From JANWHF01 sp036276235 (GTDB taxonomy: Bacteria > Planctomycetota > Phycisphaerae > Tepidisphaerales > Tepidisphaeraceae): a DNA stretch of 36,573 nt. Positions 14,805-24,742 of the stretch are shown here, piece by piece. Position 1 is the stretch's first letter, and every line of letters starts with the position of its first letter. The stretch lies in contig DATBDZ010000356.1 in NCBI GenBank assembly GCA_036276235.1, positions 1 through 36,573 on the forward strand, written 5' to 3'. A program made the translations under genes and the position numbers. Under the pieces are notes generated by a model. It was not told where the DNA came from and did not search any database. It saw only the letters and a list, made by a program, of their open reading frames with translations.

Positions 14805-14956
14805 GCAGAAAACCCACAACGCACGATCAACGTGTCCGGGAGATTTGCGATTCGTTCCGCGACTTGATGGTTCGCGCCGTTACCGCCGAGCGGGAAGTAA
14901 GGCGGCTCAAGAGGCAGTTGCGGCAACGCCAGCGGGCAACGCCGGTGAAGAAGTAA
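14801..14956 (+). CDS. 51-residue basic coiled-coil protein
   Basis: A small frame starting at the ATGA overlap with the metallopeptidase gene, with GAGGTG six bases before the start. The product is strongly basic and helical (VREICDSFRDLMVRAV; EREVRRLKRQLRQRQRATPV) and would bind nucleic acid or a protein partner. It ends four bases before a strong terminator, so it is the last gene of the operon. Confidence 0.65.
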   Translation: MSRKPTTHDQRVREICDSFRDLMVRAVTAEREVRRLKRQLRQRQRATPVKK

Positions 14957-14960
14957 CCCC

Positions 14961-14994
14961 GCCCCGTCGGTCGTCACTGGCCGACGGGGCTTTT
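14961..14994 (+). terminator. Intrinsic terminator closing the regulatory operon
   Basis: GCCCCGTCGG and CCGACGGGGC form a perfect 10-base stem with a 10-base loop, followed by TTTT. It sits directly between the small basic gene and the recombinase. The recombinase ribosome site starts five bases after the T-tract, so the recombinase may depend on readthrough or its own weak promoter. Confidence 0.85.
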
Positions 14995-15013
14995 GAACGA
15001 GAGGACAAGTATC

Positions 15014-16645
<1,632 letters not shown>

Positions 16646-16657
16646 ATCATGTATCTC

Positions 16658-16685
16658 ATCTTAGACGCATCGACGGCCTTGTCAA
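16658..16685 (-). promoter_or_regulatory. Promoter of tRNA-fMet
   Basis: On the minus strand, TTGACA (16680-16685) and TAAGAT (16658-16663) are spaced by 16 bases and end 12 bases before the mature tRNA 5' end, giving a short leader. The perfect -35 hexamer fits a strongly expressed RNA gene. Confidence 0.7.
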
Positions 16686-16749
16686 CAATCCGCCGCATTG
16701 CGTTAAGAAGATTAATAACTGCTGGTCCCGGCGGGCACATCGATTTGGG

Positions 16750-17094
16750 TTAGCCGATCGCGTCGTTGCCGGTTTCGCCGGTGCGGATGCGGATGCAGTC
16801 ATCCAGGGGGACGATGAAGATTTTGCCGTCGCCGATCTTGCCGGTGCGGGCGGCTTTGATGATCGCGTCGATCGTCGGCTTCACGTAGGCGTCGTTGACG
16901 GCGATCTCCAGCCGCGTCTTCATGCGCAAATTCGTTTCGGTGATCTGGCCGCGATAGGCTTCGGTGTAGCCTTTTTGTTGGCCGCATCCCAGCGCGTTGG
17001 GGATGACGGACATCTTGAAAACTTCGGATTTGAAAAGCTCCGCCTTCACGGCGTTGAGCTTGTCGGGTTGAATGTAGGCGACAATCAGTTTCAT
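16750..17094 (-). CDS. PII-family nitrogen regulator with atypical T-loop
   Basis: A 114-residue GlnB/GlnK-type protein; the ATG at 17094 follows AAGGGA. PII trimers sense ATP/ADP and 2-oxoglutarate and control ammonium transporters, glutamine synthetase and other targets. Signature segments are intact: GCGQQKGYTEAYRG (residues 36-49) at the T-loop base, TGKIGDGKIFIVP (84-96) as the B-loop, and RIRTGETG (102-109). Aligned on YRG, the tyrosine uridylylated in E. coli (Y51) is a threonine here (T52). The following residues (ETNLRM) also differ from the usual EYMVDFLPK, so uridylylation at this site is not expected. No amtB lies in the window. Confidence 0.9.
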   Translation of the reverse strand: MKLIVAYIQPDKLNAVKAELFKSEVFKMSVIPNALGCGQQKGYTEAYRGQITETNLRMKTRLEIAVNDAYVKPTIDAIIKAARTGKIGDGKIFIVPLDDCIRIRTGETGNDAIG

Positions 17095-17233
17095 GGTTCC
17101 CTTTCCGTGATCGCTGGTGCGACCTCTATTTGCCGCCGATATTACCATGAACGGAGCAACGAATCGCCAGACGCCGCACGGTACGAATCGCGGCATCATT
17201 TCGGCATCATGTTTGATAGAATATCCTGACCGC

Positions 17234-17908
17234 ATGCGCAGATTCCTGATAGCATTATCGATCACGTTGGCCATCTCCGCGGTTGTGCTTTCGATCGCCG
17301 CGGCAATCGTCCGCCTCGTCGGCTCACGAGCGGCTGCGCCACTGCCGGTTGCGCTGGCGCCCGCTCGATCTGAAGCGCCCAGAGCGACGCCGCAGCCTCC
17401 GCGCGTTCAGACGAACGCGCCAGCTTTAGAGGATCGTCCGGCCGATGATCGACCCGCGACTCGGCCAAGCCCGCGCGGCCCGGCACCTGCGATTCGCAAT
17501 GACGCCCGCCAACTTCCGCCAAGGCGCCCGCCGGGCAATTCGGCGAACATAAAAGCGCCGATCGTCAATCCTCCGGTTGCCAATCCGCAGCCACTCGTGG
17601 ATGTGCCGACGGCGCGCGAAGCCTTGAGTTACGTCGGCGCCGATCCGCAAGCCGAGGCTGTCTGGGTCACCGCCATCAACGATCGGAATCTCCCGCCCAA
17701 TGCTCGCAAGGATCTGATAGAAGATCTCAATGAGGATGGGTTTGACGATCCTAAGCACCTGACGCCCGATGATATTCCGCTGATCATCAATCGCATGGCG
17801 CTGATTGAGCAGCTTGCGCCCGCCGCGATGGATGATGTCAACTATGCGGCCTTTGAGGAGGCGTATAAGGATCTGCAAAATATGCTGCGGAAAGTTTCCG
17901 GCGAGTGA
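17234..17908 (+). CDS. Membrane-anchored Pro/Ala-rich protein with conserved helical end
   Basis: A 224-residue protein from the ATG at 17234. An N-terminal membrane anchor or uncleaved signal (RFLIALSITLAISAVVLSIA) precedes about 115 residues of Pro/Ala/Arg-rich, disordered linker. A compact, acidic helical domain follows from about residue 130 (AREALSYVGADPQAEAVWVT; LPPNARKDLIEDLNEDGFDD; IINRMALIEQL). The C-terminal part is probably periplasmic. The EDLNEDGFDDPKHLTPDD stretch has dockerin-like acidic spacing, but I would not claim calcium binding. Function is unknown. It diverges from the PII gene, with only about 140 bases between the two starts, so they may share a promoter region. Confidence 0.78.
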   Translation: MRRFLIALSITLAISAVVLSIAAAIVRLVGSRAAAPLPVALAPARSEAPRATPQPPRVQTNAPALEDRPADDRPATRPSPRGPAPAIRNDARQLPPRRPPGNSANIKAPIVNPPVANPQPLVDVPTAREALSYVGADPQAEAVWVTAINDRNLPPNARKDLIEDLNEDGFDDPKHLTPDDIPLIINRMALIEQLAPAAMDDVNYAAFEEAYKDLQNMLRKVSGE

Positions 17909-17939
17909 ACGGGGGAAGTATCGAGCGCCGACCGGCGCG

Positions 17940-19622
17940 TTAAGGCAACACTCTGAAAAGCCGCCATGCTTCGCGGTCGGTGGGGGCCTGGATCTCCCGG
18001 CCGATTTGCGAGCTGAGATGATAGTTGTGATCCTTCACCCATGCCGGCGCGCTCGGCGGCGGTGCGCTGGGCTCAATGCGTGATTGGGGTTTACTCTCCT
18101 CCCACGAGGGACCTGTGAGCAAATAAACTTCCTGCGTGGCAGGATCAATTTGGCCTTGCATTCCGGGTTCCATTGCCCAGCGGCGGCTGAGGTAGGTCAT
18201 GATTCGCCCGACCTTCGGCTGAACCAGCACGATCGCGGAGCGGGGCGTTTGCGAGCGCAGCAAATCGGCAACTTGCGTCATTGCCGCATAGCGGCCTTCG
18301 CGATAATGGGCCAGGAACGGAACGCGGCGCTGTTCGAAGATTGTCTCACTCATCCGTGCAATGTTGGTGCACGCGCCGCCGATGAACAGGCCCGCGACCA
18401 CATACTTTCCCCATCGCGCCGGAAGTTGATCGTGCAGCCAGCACAAGAATCGCCACCACCCGTAAATCAGCAATGGAACGATCGGCAGCACGTATCGATC
18501 CAGCGGCTTAAACACCATCAACATGGCCAGTGTCAGCAGCGCCCATATTCCCCACAACGGGCGCACGGTCAGCAGCCAGAAGCTGAGGCCCACGACGATT
18601 GCCCCCGCAACATAATTGAACCCAACCATCGAGCAGCCGAACATCGCCTTGCCAAGCACGCCGTACTTAAACAGCTCCGGCACATTCTGGTGAACCATCT
18701 CATTGAATACTTCACTCAGGTGTGCGAAACGCCAATGCAGGAAATAATCTTCGTATTGCGGAAGCGATCGCGAATTGTTGGAACGCGGATCGATCCAGAG
18801 AAACAGCAGCGTCGCCGCGGCAACGGCAAGGCCGATCAGCAGATGCCCCCAATTCAACTTGCCGCGCATCGCGCCAGCGACCAATGACCAGAGAACAGCT
18901 AGACCGATCGCGGCGAGCAGCACCCACATCGCCGGGCGCATCGCCACCGCCAGCGCAAAGCCGCCGATGAGGAATATCCAGTCAAACCATCTCGCGCGCG
19001 CCCTGGCGTGCGGCCGCGCGTATCCCAAGGTTTTATCAGGCGGCGTGTCCGTGAGCGGATCATCGTCCGTCCGACGTCGATGGAAGATTGCCTCGTATCC
19101 ACAAAAGAATGCCATGACTCCAAGCAGGAACGGCAGATCGGAAAGCAGCTCGAAGCAATAGCGATGAAAGACGCGTGTGACGCCAAGGCCGGCGGTCATC
19201 AGCACCGCCGTCGGCCTGCCCGCGTGCAGCAAAAAGAGCCGATACATCAGCCCCATGATCGCGAACCCCATCAGCAGCATGACGATCAGCGCGGGCAAAA
19301 CACTCTCGGTTCGGAAGAGGCGAAAGAGCCCCGCAAACAGCAGCGGCAATCCGGGAAATGCCAGATGATGCGGCTGGCCCTGATATGTGTATCCCTCGCC
19401 GGCGGCAAGATTGTGCCCGATCGACAGATACAAGGCGCTATCGCGCTCCACGCGCCATTGGCCATTGAAGCTCACGAGATAGAGCATCCCGACGGCAAGA
19501 AACAGAAGATGCCGATGCGCATCGGCCATCGCCATGGCGCGCTGCGGCAGCAGACTCGGTTCGGGTAGCGAACTGGATTTAAGCGGGGAGGCGATTTCGC
19601 GAACAGGGTTTTGCACTGCCAT
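17940..19622 (-). CDS. Membrane glycosyltransferase, GT39/ArnT-like (GT-C fold)
   Basis: A 560-residue polytopic protein with about ten hydrophobic segments (LLFLAVGMLYLVSF, LPALIVMLLMGFAIMGLMYR, WIFLIGGFALAVAMRPAMWV, HLLIGLAVAAATLLFLWI and others). The first external loop has VERDSALYLSIGHNLAAGEGY, where the aspartate matches the catalytic acidic residue of GT-C enzymes. These use lipid-linked sugars to glycosylate proteins or lipids. The C-terminal 120 residues are soluble (AMTQVADLLRSQTPRSAIVL) and read like the periplasmic domain of dolichyl-phosphate-mannose-type transferases in bacteria. It is the last gene of the leftward sugar cluster. Confidence 0.8.
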   Translation of the reverse strand: MAVQNPVREIASPLKSSSLPEPSLLPQRAMAMADAHRHLLFLAVGMLYLVSFNGQWRVERDSALYLSIGHNLAAGEGYTYQGQPHHLAFPGLPLLFAGLFRLFRTESVLPALIVMLLMGFAIMGLMYRLFLLHAGRPTAVLMTAGLGVTRVFHRYCFELLSDLPFLLGVMAFFCGYEAIFHRRRTDDDPLTDTPPDKTLGYARPHARARARWFDWIFLIGGFALAVAMRPAMWVLLAAIGLAVLWSLVAGAMRGKLNWGHLLIGLAVAAATLLFLWIDPRSNNSRSLPQYEDYFLHWRFAHLSEVFNEMVHQNVPELFKYGVLGKAMFGCSMVGFNYVAGAIVVGLSFWLLTVRPLWGIWALLTLAMLMVFKPLDRYVLPIVPLLIYGWWRFLCWLHDQLPARWGKYVVAGLFIGGACTNIARMSETIFEQRRVPFLAHYREGRYAAMTQVADLLRSQTPRSAIVLVQPKVGRIMTYLSRRWAMEPGMQGQIDPATQEVYLLTGPSWEESKPQSRIEPSAPPPSAPAWVKDHNYHLSSQIGREIQAPTDREAWRLFRVLP

Positions 19623-19684
19623 CAGTAGTCCGTAGATCCGAGTATAGCGAGGTTATGAAAAGCGGCAAAGAACATGCCGCGTTA

Positions 19685-20683
19685 TCAGCGGCCTTGGATA
19701 AACTCGCGAATAAGCGGCTCAATCGCACGCCGCAGCGCCCCGTTCGCGTAGCCCGCCCAGGTAACCGGCGAAGTCGTATCCAACGGCCCGTCAAATGGCC
19801 CACCCAATCCATCCGTGAGGTGAACGCCCGCCTCTGTCGCGATCAGCGCGGTGGCGCAATCGTAGGGATGACAGCATAATCCCATCGGCTGATTCTGCAT
19901 CCGATAAAAGAGCGGGCGCAGGTCGGCATTGAAACGATCGTGGCCGACGATCAGCTCATAAAACTGGCCGCCCGTGCTGATGTATTGGTCATCGAAGACC
20001 GCAGCGCGATTAACATCCACTGCGCCGGTGAGGCGAGCCGCGATGAATTCCATCAGCGAACTCGCCAGTACCTTGGTTCCGGGAAAGAAGTTGGTGATCA
20101 TCGCGAAGCCATGATCGATCGTCGTAGCCGTTGACGGCGAAAGCTGCAGCGGTGATTGCTCGAGATTGGCCAGATCCACGCGAGCACCAACAGCACCGCC
20201 CCCTCGCACGGCCCACAAGACATCCGCATACCCCATCTTCGATGTCGGCAGCTCCGTCATCACGGCGATTTCGATATCACTGAGCTTTGTCGAAGCACCC
20301 TTATTGGGCGCAATGCCGGCGAGCGACCACGCCGCGCGCTTGTCGTACATCAAGCCGCGCGTGCCATCGATCGGATCGATGATCAGCCGAATGGCGGCAT
20401 CCTGCTCGCGCGTCCCTTCCGGGAAGACTTTGATCTCTTCGCCGTTGTCTCCCTCAATCCCTTCCGCGATCAGAACGAGAGGCAACGTCCGCGACCAGTC
20501 CCGACAAAAGTCCTCGAGTAATGGCTCAACCGCCGCGTCGATCTTGTAAATGGTGTCGGCGGAAGAATCGCGAACGACGGCATGCGCTTGAATCTTCGAA
20601 CGAGACCGAAGCAATTCCGCGCGAATCGCGCGCTGAAGATCGATCAGGCGTTGGACGATCGAAGTTGAATCAAGGGATGGCAT
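19685..20683 (-). CDS. Inositol-monophosphatase-family phosphatase
   Basis: A 332-residue protein; the ATG at 20683 lies 14 bases inside the upstream kinase gene, so translation is probably coupled. The family signature is clear: an acidic first metal site (LIAEGIEGDNGEE, about residue 73), DPIDGTRGLMYDKRAAWSLA (about 104-123), and the second metal region HPYDCATALIATEAGVHLTD. These Mg-dependent phosphatases act on inositol phosphates, sugar phosphates or PAP. The pairing with a sugar-1-kinase and lipoprotein suggests a sugar phosphate substrate, but the sequence does not say which. Confidence 0.85.
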   Translation of the reverse strand: MPSLDSTSIVQRLIDLQRAIRAELLRSRSKIQAHAVVRDSSADTIYKIDAAVEPLLEDFCRDWSRTLPLVLIAEGIEGDNGEEIKVFPEGTREQDAAIRLIIDPIDGTRGLMYDKRAAWSLAGIAPNKGASTKLSDIEIAVMTELPTSKMGYADVLWAVRGGGAVGARVDLANLEQSPLQLSPSTATTIDHGFAMITNFFPGTKVLASSLMEFIAARLTGAVDVNRAAVFDDQYISTGGQFYELIVGHDRFNADLRPLFYRMQNQPMGLCCHPYDCATALIATEAGVHLTDGLGGPFDGPLDTTSPVTWAGYANGALRRAIEPLIREFIQGR

Positions 20684-22214
20684 CGTGAACAAGCCCACAC
20701 ATCGCAGTACCCAAATGCCACGCGCCCTGACTGCCGCCTTCAAACAATTCTGGCGCGCGGCCGGTTTGCCTTTCGTATTCGTGCATCACGTCTGCAATCG
20801 CCGCGTCGGCGGATTGTGATGTTTCGGCGAGAACCGCCACCGTTCCTCCGCTTCCGCCGGCGGTGATTCTGGCGCCGTATAACCCGGCCCGCTCGCGCTG
20901 GCGAACCAATTGCACCAGCAGATCGCACTCGGGCGCGCCCAGCATCGCATCCATCGTATACGATTGGTGCGACGCGTACATTAGATGCCCCGCGCGATCC
21001 AGCGCGCCGCCTTTCTCGCGAGGGCCGGGGGCGGCCAGTGCTTCCTCGATGTAGCGGGCGAAATTGCGAACTCGCCGCCCTTCCAGCACGTGATGATCGG
21101 TCGCATGCTGGACTTCATACTCGATCCGTGGATTCACAGCCGTTGCCGCGTCGATCGTCTTTTCATATTTCGCGAGAAACGCCTCGCCGCGCATTTTCTC
21201 CGGCAGAATCGGGCGGAAGATGCGCTTGTAATCGTCGGGATCAAGGTTGGCCAGACATCCGCGCATCGGGTCGGCGACGAGCGTGCGGCCAACGCTGCTG
21301 CCGATCTCGCGCATCTTTTCCAGCATGATGCGATGCCCCATGAACGCCGCGCAGCGCGTGCGGCCGTAAGCGCCGCCGTTGGTTTCATGGCGAACGTTGC
21401 TGTTGACGCCGATGAATCGCATCCCCGAGGGAATCGCAAGGCTCGGCTGAATCTCGTGCGGCTGGCAGATCATCCGCAGAAGCTGGCCTTCTTCGCCGAG
21501 GCAGCTTGTGACCGGATCCACGATTCCGCACGGCGTGCCGACGATGCGCGTTTCCACCGACTGACACAGTGCCGCAAGTTTGATCGGCGTAAATGCGCCC
21601 AGATGTTTTTGCCCGGACCCATCGACAATGCGAAGCGAGCGGCCGGCGGAGGGATTCATCAGGCCAAAGTGATCGCGAAGAAGCATCATCGTCGCTACTT
21701 CCATGGCCGCCGACGAACCGACGCCGACGCCCTGTGGCACCGTGCTGTAGATGGCAACATTGAAACCGCGCGCTTGCGGATCGCGCAGATCGATCAGCGC
21801 GCTCTCCTGCAAGACCCACGCGCATCCGACGATGTATCCCGCCCAACGCTGATCGGCGCGATCAAAGTTGGCGCGCAAAGTTTCGAGCGGCTGACCGGCC
21901 AGTTCGTCCAGCGAAATCTCAAACGAGAACGGCTTGCCGTCTTCCAGCAGATTCAGGCTGAAGACGCGAAGTTGCCGATCGTCGCGTTCTTGCAGTGCCG
22001 CCGCGGAGGCGCATTGCAGCGGTAGCTCGCAGACCAGTGAGCCGGTGTACTGGGCGATGCCGCCCATCACATCCAGCCGCCCCGGAGCGCGGCTGACGCG
22101 CCCGGGGCGGTCGGCGCGAAAATCAGCCGGCAGCTTTGCCGCGATTCGCGCAAGCAACTCCGGCACCGGTGCCATGCGCGGCAACTGCGGATTAATTGGA
22201 ATGCCCGGGGGCAT
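20670..22214 (-). CDS. GHMP sugar kinase, L-arabinokinase/galactokinase-like
   Basis: A 514-residue protein (ATG at 22214; 22175 is an alternative). GHMP motif 1 APGRLDVMGGIAQYTGSLV matches the DVMGG form seen in plant L-arabinokinase more than the galactokinase E-x-D signature. Motif 2, the phosphate loop, is VPQGVGVGSSAAMEVATMML, and motif 3 is ARITAGGSGGTVAVL near the C-terminus. The enzyme would phosphorylate a free sugar at C1 with ATP. It overlaps the lipoprotein gene upstream by 23 bases and the phosphatase gene downstream by 14, so all three are in one operon. The substrate (arabinose, galactose or other) is unresolved. Confidence 0.82.
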   Translation of the reverse strand: MPPGIPINPQLPRMAPVPELLARIAAKLPADFRADRPGRVSRAPGRLDVMGGIAQYTGSLVCELPLQCASAAALQERDDRQLRVFSLNLLEDGKPFSFEISLDELAGQPLETLRANFDRADQRWAGYIVGCAWVLQESALIDLRDPQARGFNVAIYSTVPQGVGVGSSAAMEVATMMLLRDHFGLMNPSAGRSLRIVDGSGQKHLGAFTPIKLAALCQSVETRIVGTPCGIVDPVTSCLGEEGQLLRMICQPHEIQPSLAIPSGMRFIGVNSNVRHETNGGAYGRTRCAAFMGHRIMLEKMREIGSSVGRTLVADPMRGCLANLDPDDYKRIFRPILPEKMRGEAFLAKYEKTIDAATAVNPRIEYEVQHATDHHVLEGRRVRNFARYIEEALAAPGPREKGGALDRAGHLMYASHQSYTMDAMLGAPECDLLVQLVRQRERAGLYGARITAGGSGGTVAVLAETSQSADAAIADVMHEYERQTGRAPELFEGGSQGAWHLGTAMCGLVHDAIP

Positions 22215-22791
22215 GGGTGGGTGCTCGCACAGCGTGCCGCTCGCCTTTGATCGCGTCCTTATCCGAAGGCTCGACAATCAACTGATCAAACAGGCGTCCT
22301 TCGGGCCGATCAAATTGGGCGGTCAGCACATAGCGCCGGTCGGCGCTGATTTTGTCGAAGGGGAGTTGAAACGTGTAGCCGCGCTCGACGGGGTTCCAAT
22401 GCGCGTTTTGCTCCGATCGCGTGTTGAGCTGAAAGATCCAAGGCTGCGCCAGTTGCGTCCCGCGCCGTTCGGCAGCGGCTTCGCGAAATGTCCACAACTC
22501 AAACCGCAATATGCCGGCGGCCCGCGTCGGCTCGCCAAACTGGTCCTGCATTTCCAGCACCACTTCGATCCCATCCGGCTTTGAATCGCCGGTCCAATCC
22601 TTCACCTGAGTAAACGCAGGATGGATCCGCATCGACGACGGCCCAAACATCTGCTCTTCAGACTGGCTGCGCTGAAACGTCGCGCCGACGCAGCCGAACA
22701 ACATTGTCGCAGCGAAAAGAATCGCCAGAGCGAGAAGGGGCGATCGAACGCCGCGCCGCAAGCCCGCGGCTTTTAAGCAGCCAACACGCAT
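22192..22791 (-). CDS. Putative lipoprotein
   Basis: A 199-residue protein from the ATG at 22791. A basic N-terminus and hydrophobic stretch (LLALAILFAATMLFGC, cysteine near residue 34) form a lipoprotein signal with lipobox LFGC. The mature part is a beta-rich domain (GIEVVLEMQDQFGEPTRAAG; ILRFELWTFREAA; RGYTFQLPFDKISADRRYVL) like an outer-membrane-facing immunoglobulin-type domain. It lies 36 bases after the MarR gene and overlaps the kinase gene. Function is unknown; many planctomycete lipoproteins of this sort describe a strength or quality of an envelope layer only by location. Confidence 0.75.
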   Translation of the reverse strand: MRVGCLKAAGLRRGVRSPLLALAILFAATMLFGCVGATFQRSQSEEQMFGPSSMRIHPAFTQVKDWTGDSKPDGIEVVLEMQDQFGEPTRAAGILRFELWTFREAAAERRGTQLAQPWIFQLNTRSEQNAHWNPVERGYTFQLPFDKISADRRYVLTAQFDRPEGRLFDQLIVEPSDKDAIKGERHAVRAPTHAPGHSN

Positions 22792-22827
22792 CCCGCGAAA
22801 TGTAGAAACCACCCCGATGAGTGTCAA

Positions 22828-23346
22828 TCAGACCTTCTGTTCGGTGAGCGCATCGTCTTCCAAGAGCATCTTCGCCGGGCCCTGGGCGATGCCGGTTTCC
22901 TGGAGCAGGCGGTTGAGCAGCCGCGCCAGTTGCTGGCGATCGCGCGAGGGCAGGCGGCCCAGCGCGTCGAGGATATGATCCTGCACAGCCTCGGGCGCCT
23001 TGTCGATCAGTGCGCGGCCAGAGTCCGTCAGCGACAAATCGACGCTACGCCCATCGCGCGGGGAGCGCTGCCGTGTCACCAGCGCGGATGTCACCAATCG
23101 CTGGACGACTTCCGATACCGAGCTTTGGCTGGTTGCCGTCCGCTGGGCCAGTTCGCCCACCGAAAGCGAAGGCGCCTCGGCAAGCTTCCGCAAGACAAAT
23201 AACTGTGCCGCGCTGAGGCCCACTCGCTTCTCGGCGACCTGTGCCGATCGGCGAATGACCTGTACAAGCCGACGAATCGCATCGAGCACATCCCGGCATT
23301 CATCGCCGGGGTTCTCCGCGACCGCATGGTTACCATTGTTGGCCAT
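22828..23346 (-). CDS. MarR-family transcriptional regulator
   Basis: A 172-residue protein; the ATG at 23346 has GGAGG six bases upstream. The winged HTH is typical: LSAAQLFVLRKLAEAPSLSV, GELAQRTATSQSSVSEVVQR as recognition helix, then the wing TRQRSPRDGRSVDLSLTDSG with the conserved DGR. MarR dimers bind palindromes and release on ligand binding. A perfect palindrome lies 29 bases upstream of the start, suggesting autoregulation. It heads the operon of lipoprotein, sugar kinase, phosphatase and glycosyltransferase, which are its likely targets. Confidence 0.9.
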   Translation of the reverse strand: MANNGNHAVAENPGDECRDVLDAIRRLVQVIRRSAQVAEKRVGLSAAQLFVLRKLAEAPSLSVGELAQRTATSQSSVSEVVQRLVTSALVTRQRSPRDGRSVDLSLTDSGRALIDKAPEAVQDHILDALGRLPSRDRQQLARLLNRLLQETGIAQGPAKMLLEDDALTEQKV

Positions 23347-23374
23347 CGTTGCCTCCATCAGTTCGACACAGTTA

Positions 23375-23390
23375 TATGCCATACGGCATA
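23375..23390 (-). promoter_or_regulatory. Palindromic operator in the MarR promoter
   Basis: TATGCC-ATAC-GGCATA is a perfect 6+6 inverted repeat. On the minus strand it lies between a TTGCCG (-35-like) and TATAAC (-10-like) pair, spaced 18 bases. A dimeric MarR bound here would block RNA polymerase. Confidence 0.65.
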
Positions 23391-23436
23391 GCATCGGCAA
23401 TCGGTTGGACCCACAATAATTCCGTAAGACTTTTCC

Positions 23437-24591
23437 CTAGGGAATTACCGGACTTTTCGCCCCGGGCAGAAGAATTGACAGCAGTTGATTGACAATATGT
23501 CGCCAGGTAAAGCGACTGGCGACAAAATCGGGCCCGGCGGATCCGGCCGTTATCCGGAACCCGTCATCCTCGACAATCCGCGACATCTGTTCGAGCAGGC
23601 TGTTGGGATTGACATTGAGGGCAGATTGATCGGGGCCGCAGGAGTGTAGCACGGAATCGATCGGCAGCGAAAAATTCGGAGTCGTAAATTCGTCGGTGGG
23701 TCCGCCGCGCGTGCAGAGGAGTGGCAACCCGCACGCCGCCGCCTCGAGGGCGGGGAGGTTGAATCCCTCGCAAGCGTACGGCGTCACATACGCATCGGCC
23801 ACGTGATAAAGCTCGGCCATCCGCGCGACCGGCCAGATGCCGCCGTAATAGATGATGCGTCCCTCAATCGCCGCTCGATCGCGCGGCTCCAGCAATCCAA
23901 TCGCCGCCGAAAGAAAATCGTTCGATCCATATAAATGATCGACGCCCTTCAGCAAAAGCCGGGCATGCGGATGCTTGCGCGCGACTTGCGCGAATGCGCC
24001 AAGCAGCAGGGGAATATTCTTGTTGTCCGTCATTGCACCGACATGCAGGAAGACAAAGTTCTCCGCGAGCCCCGCTCGCGCGCGAAGCGCCGCGCGGGCA
24101 TCAGCAGCCGCCGGATGATAAACGCGCGTATCCACGCCATGTGGCACAATGCTGATGCGTTCCGCCGGCGCGCCCGCCTGAATCAGCCGATCCCGCGACC
24201 AATTCGACGGCGTCACGATCGACACATCCGATGCCGCCAGCGCCTCACGAATCGAAACGCCACCCCGAATAAATGAAGGCGGGCAATGCGATTCCGCGGT
24301 CATGAACACCACCGTGCGGCGTGAAGCCGACGGGCGCAAATCAAACGGAAAGGCAATCCGATACGTCACATCCGCCGGCTCCGGCGGGGGAGGTGGCAGC
24401 GCCTCCAGCAGCGATTCATCCGCCGCGCCAAGCACCCCCCGCATGCTCACCCAGCGCGGCAAATAAAACGGCAGATCGCGATGATAAATCGTCAGTTCCG
24501 CACGGCGCAGCATTTCCAGGCACTGGTATTGGTTGACCAGCGCATAAGAATGAGCCAAAAATCGCCATCCCTCAATCGCAAAGCGAGCCAC
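23437..24591 (-). CDS. GT4-family glycosyltransferase
   Basis: A 384-residue protein from a GTG start. The C-terminal GT-B domain shows VIVTPSNWSRDRL-like hinge sequence, IVPHGVDTRVYHP, FVFLHVGAMTDNKNIPLLLG and the nucleotide-sugar site YACEGFNLPALEAAACGLPL (E-x7-E motif). The N-terminal half contains LPPPPPEPADVTYRIAFPFD, a Pro-rich linker. It is soluble and would add a sugar from a nucleotide donor on the cytoplasmic face, probably in surface polysaccharide or lipid glycosylation. It reads in the same direction as the MarR operon, 90 bases upstream of it. Confidence 0.88.
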   Translation of the reverse strand: MARFAIEGWRFLAHSYALVNQYQCLEMLRRAELTIYHRDLPFYLPRWVSMRGVLGAADESLLEALPPPPPEPADVTYRIAFPFDLRPSASRRTVVFMTAESHCPPSFIRGGVSIREALAASDVSIVTPSNWSRDRLIQAGAPAERISIVPHGVDTRVYHPAAADARAALRARAGLAENFVFLHVGAMTDNKNIPLLLGAFAQVARKHPHARLLLKGVDHLYGSNDFLSAAIGLLEPRDRAAIEGRIIYYGGIWPVARMAELYHVADAYVTPYACEGFNLPALEAAACGLPLLCTRGGPTDEFTTPNFSLPIDSVLHSCGPDQSALNVNPNSLLEQMSRIVEDDGFRITAGSAGPDFVASRFTWRHIVNQLLSILLPGAKSPVIP

Positions 24592-24742
24592 GTGAACTGC
24601 AATTGTACAATACGGGAATTACGAGTTCAAAACATTGCTTGACATTGGATGGGGTCCGGTGGTTCTTTTCACGATCCGTGTGGGGGTGCCACAGGCGTGA
24701 GACCGCGGTGGTGGGATAGATGGATAGCGCGTCAGTCGAAGT

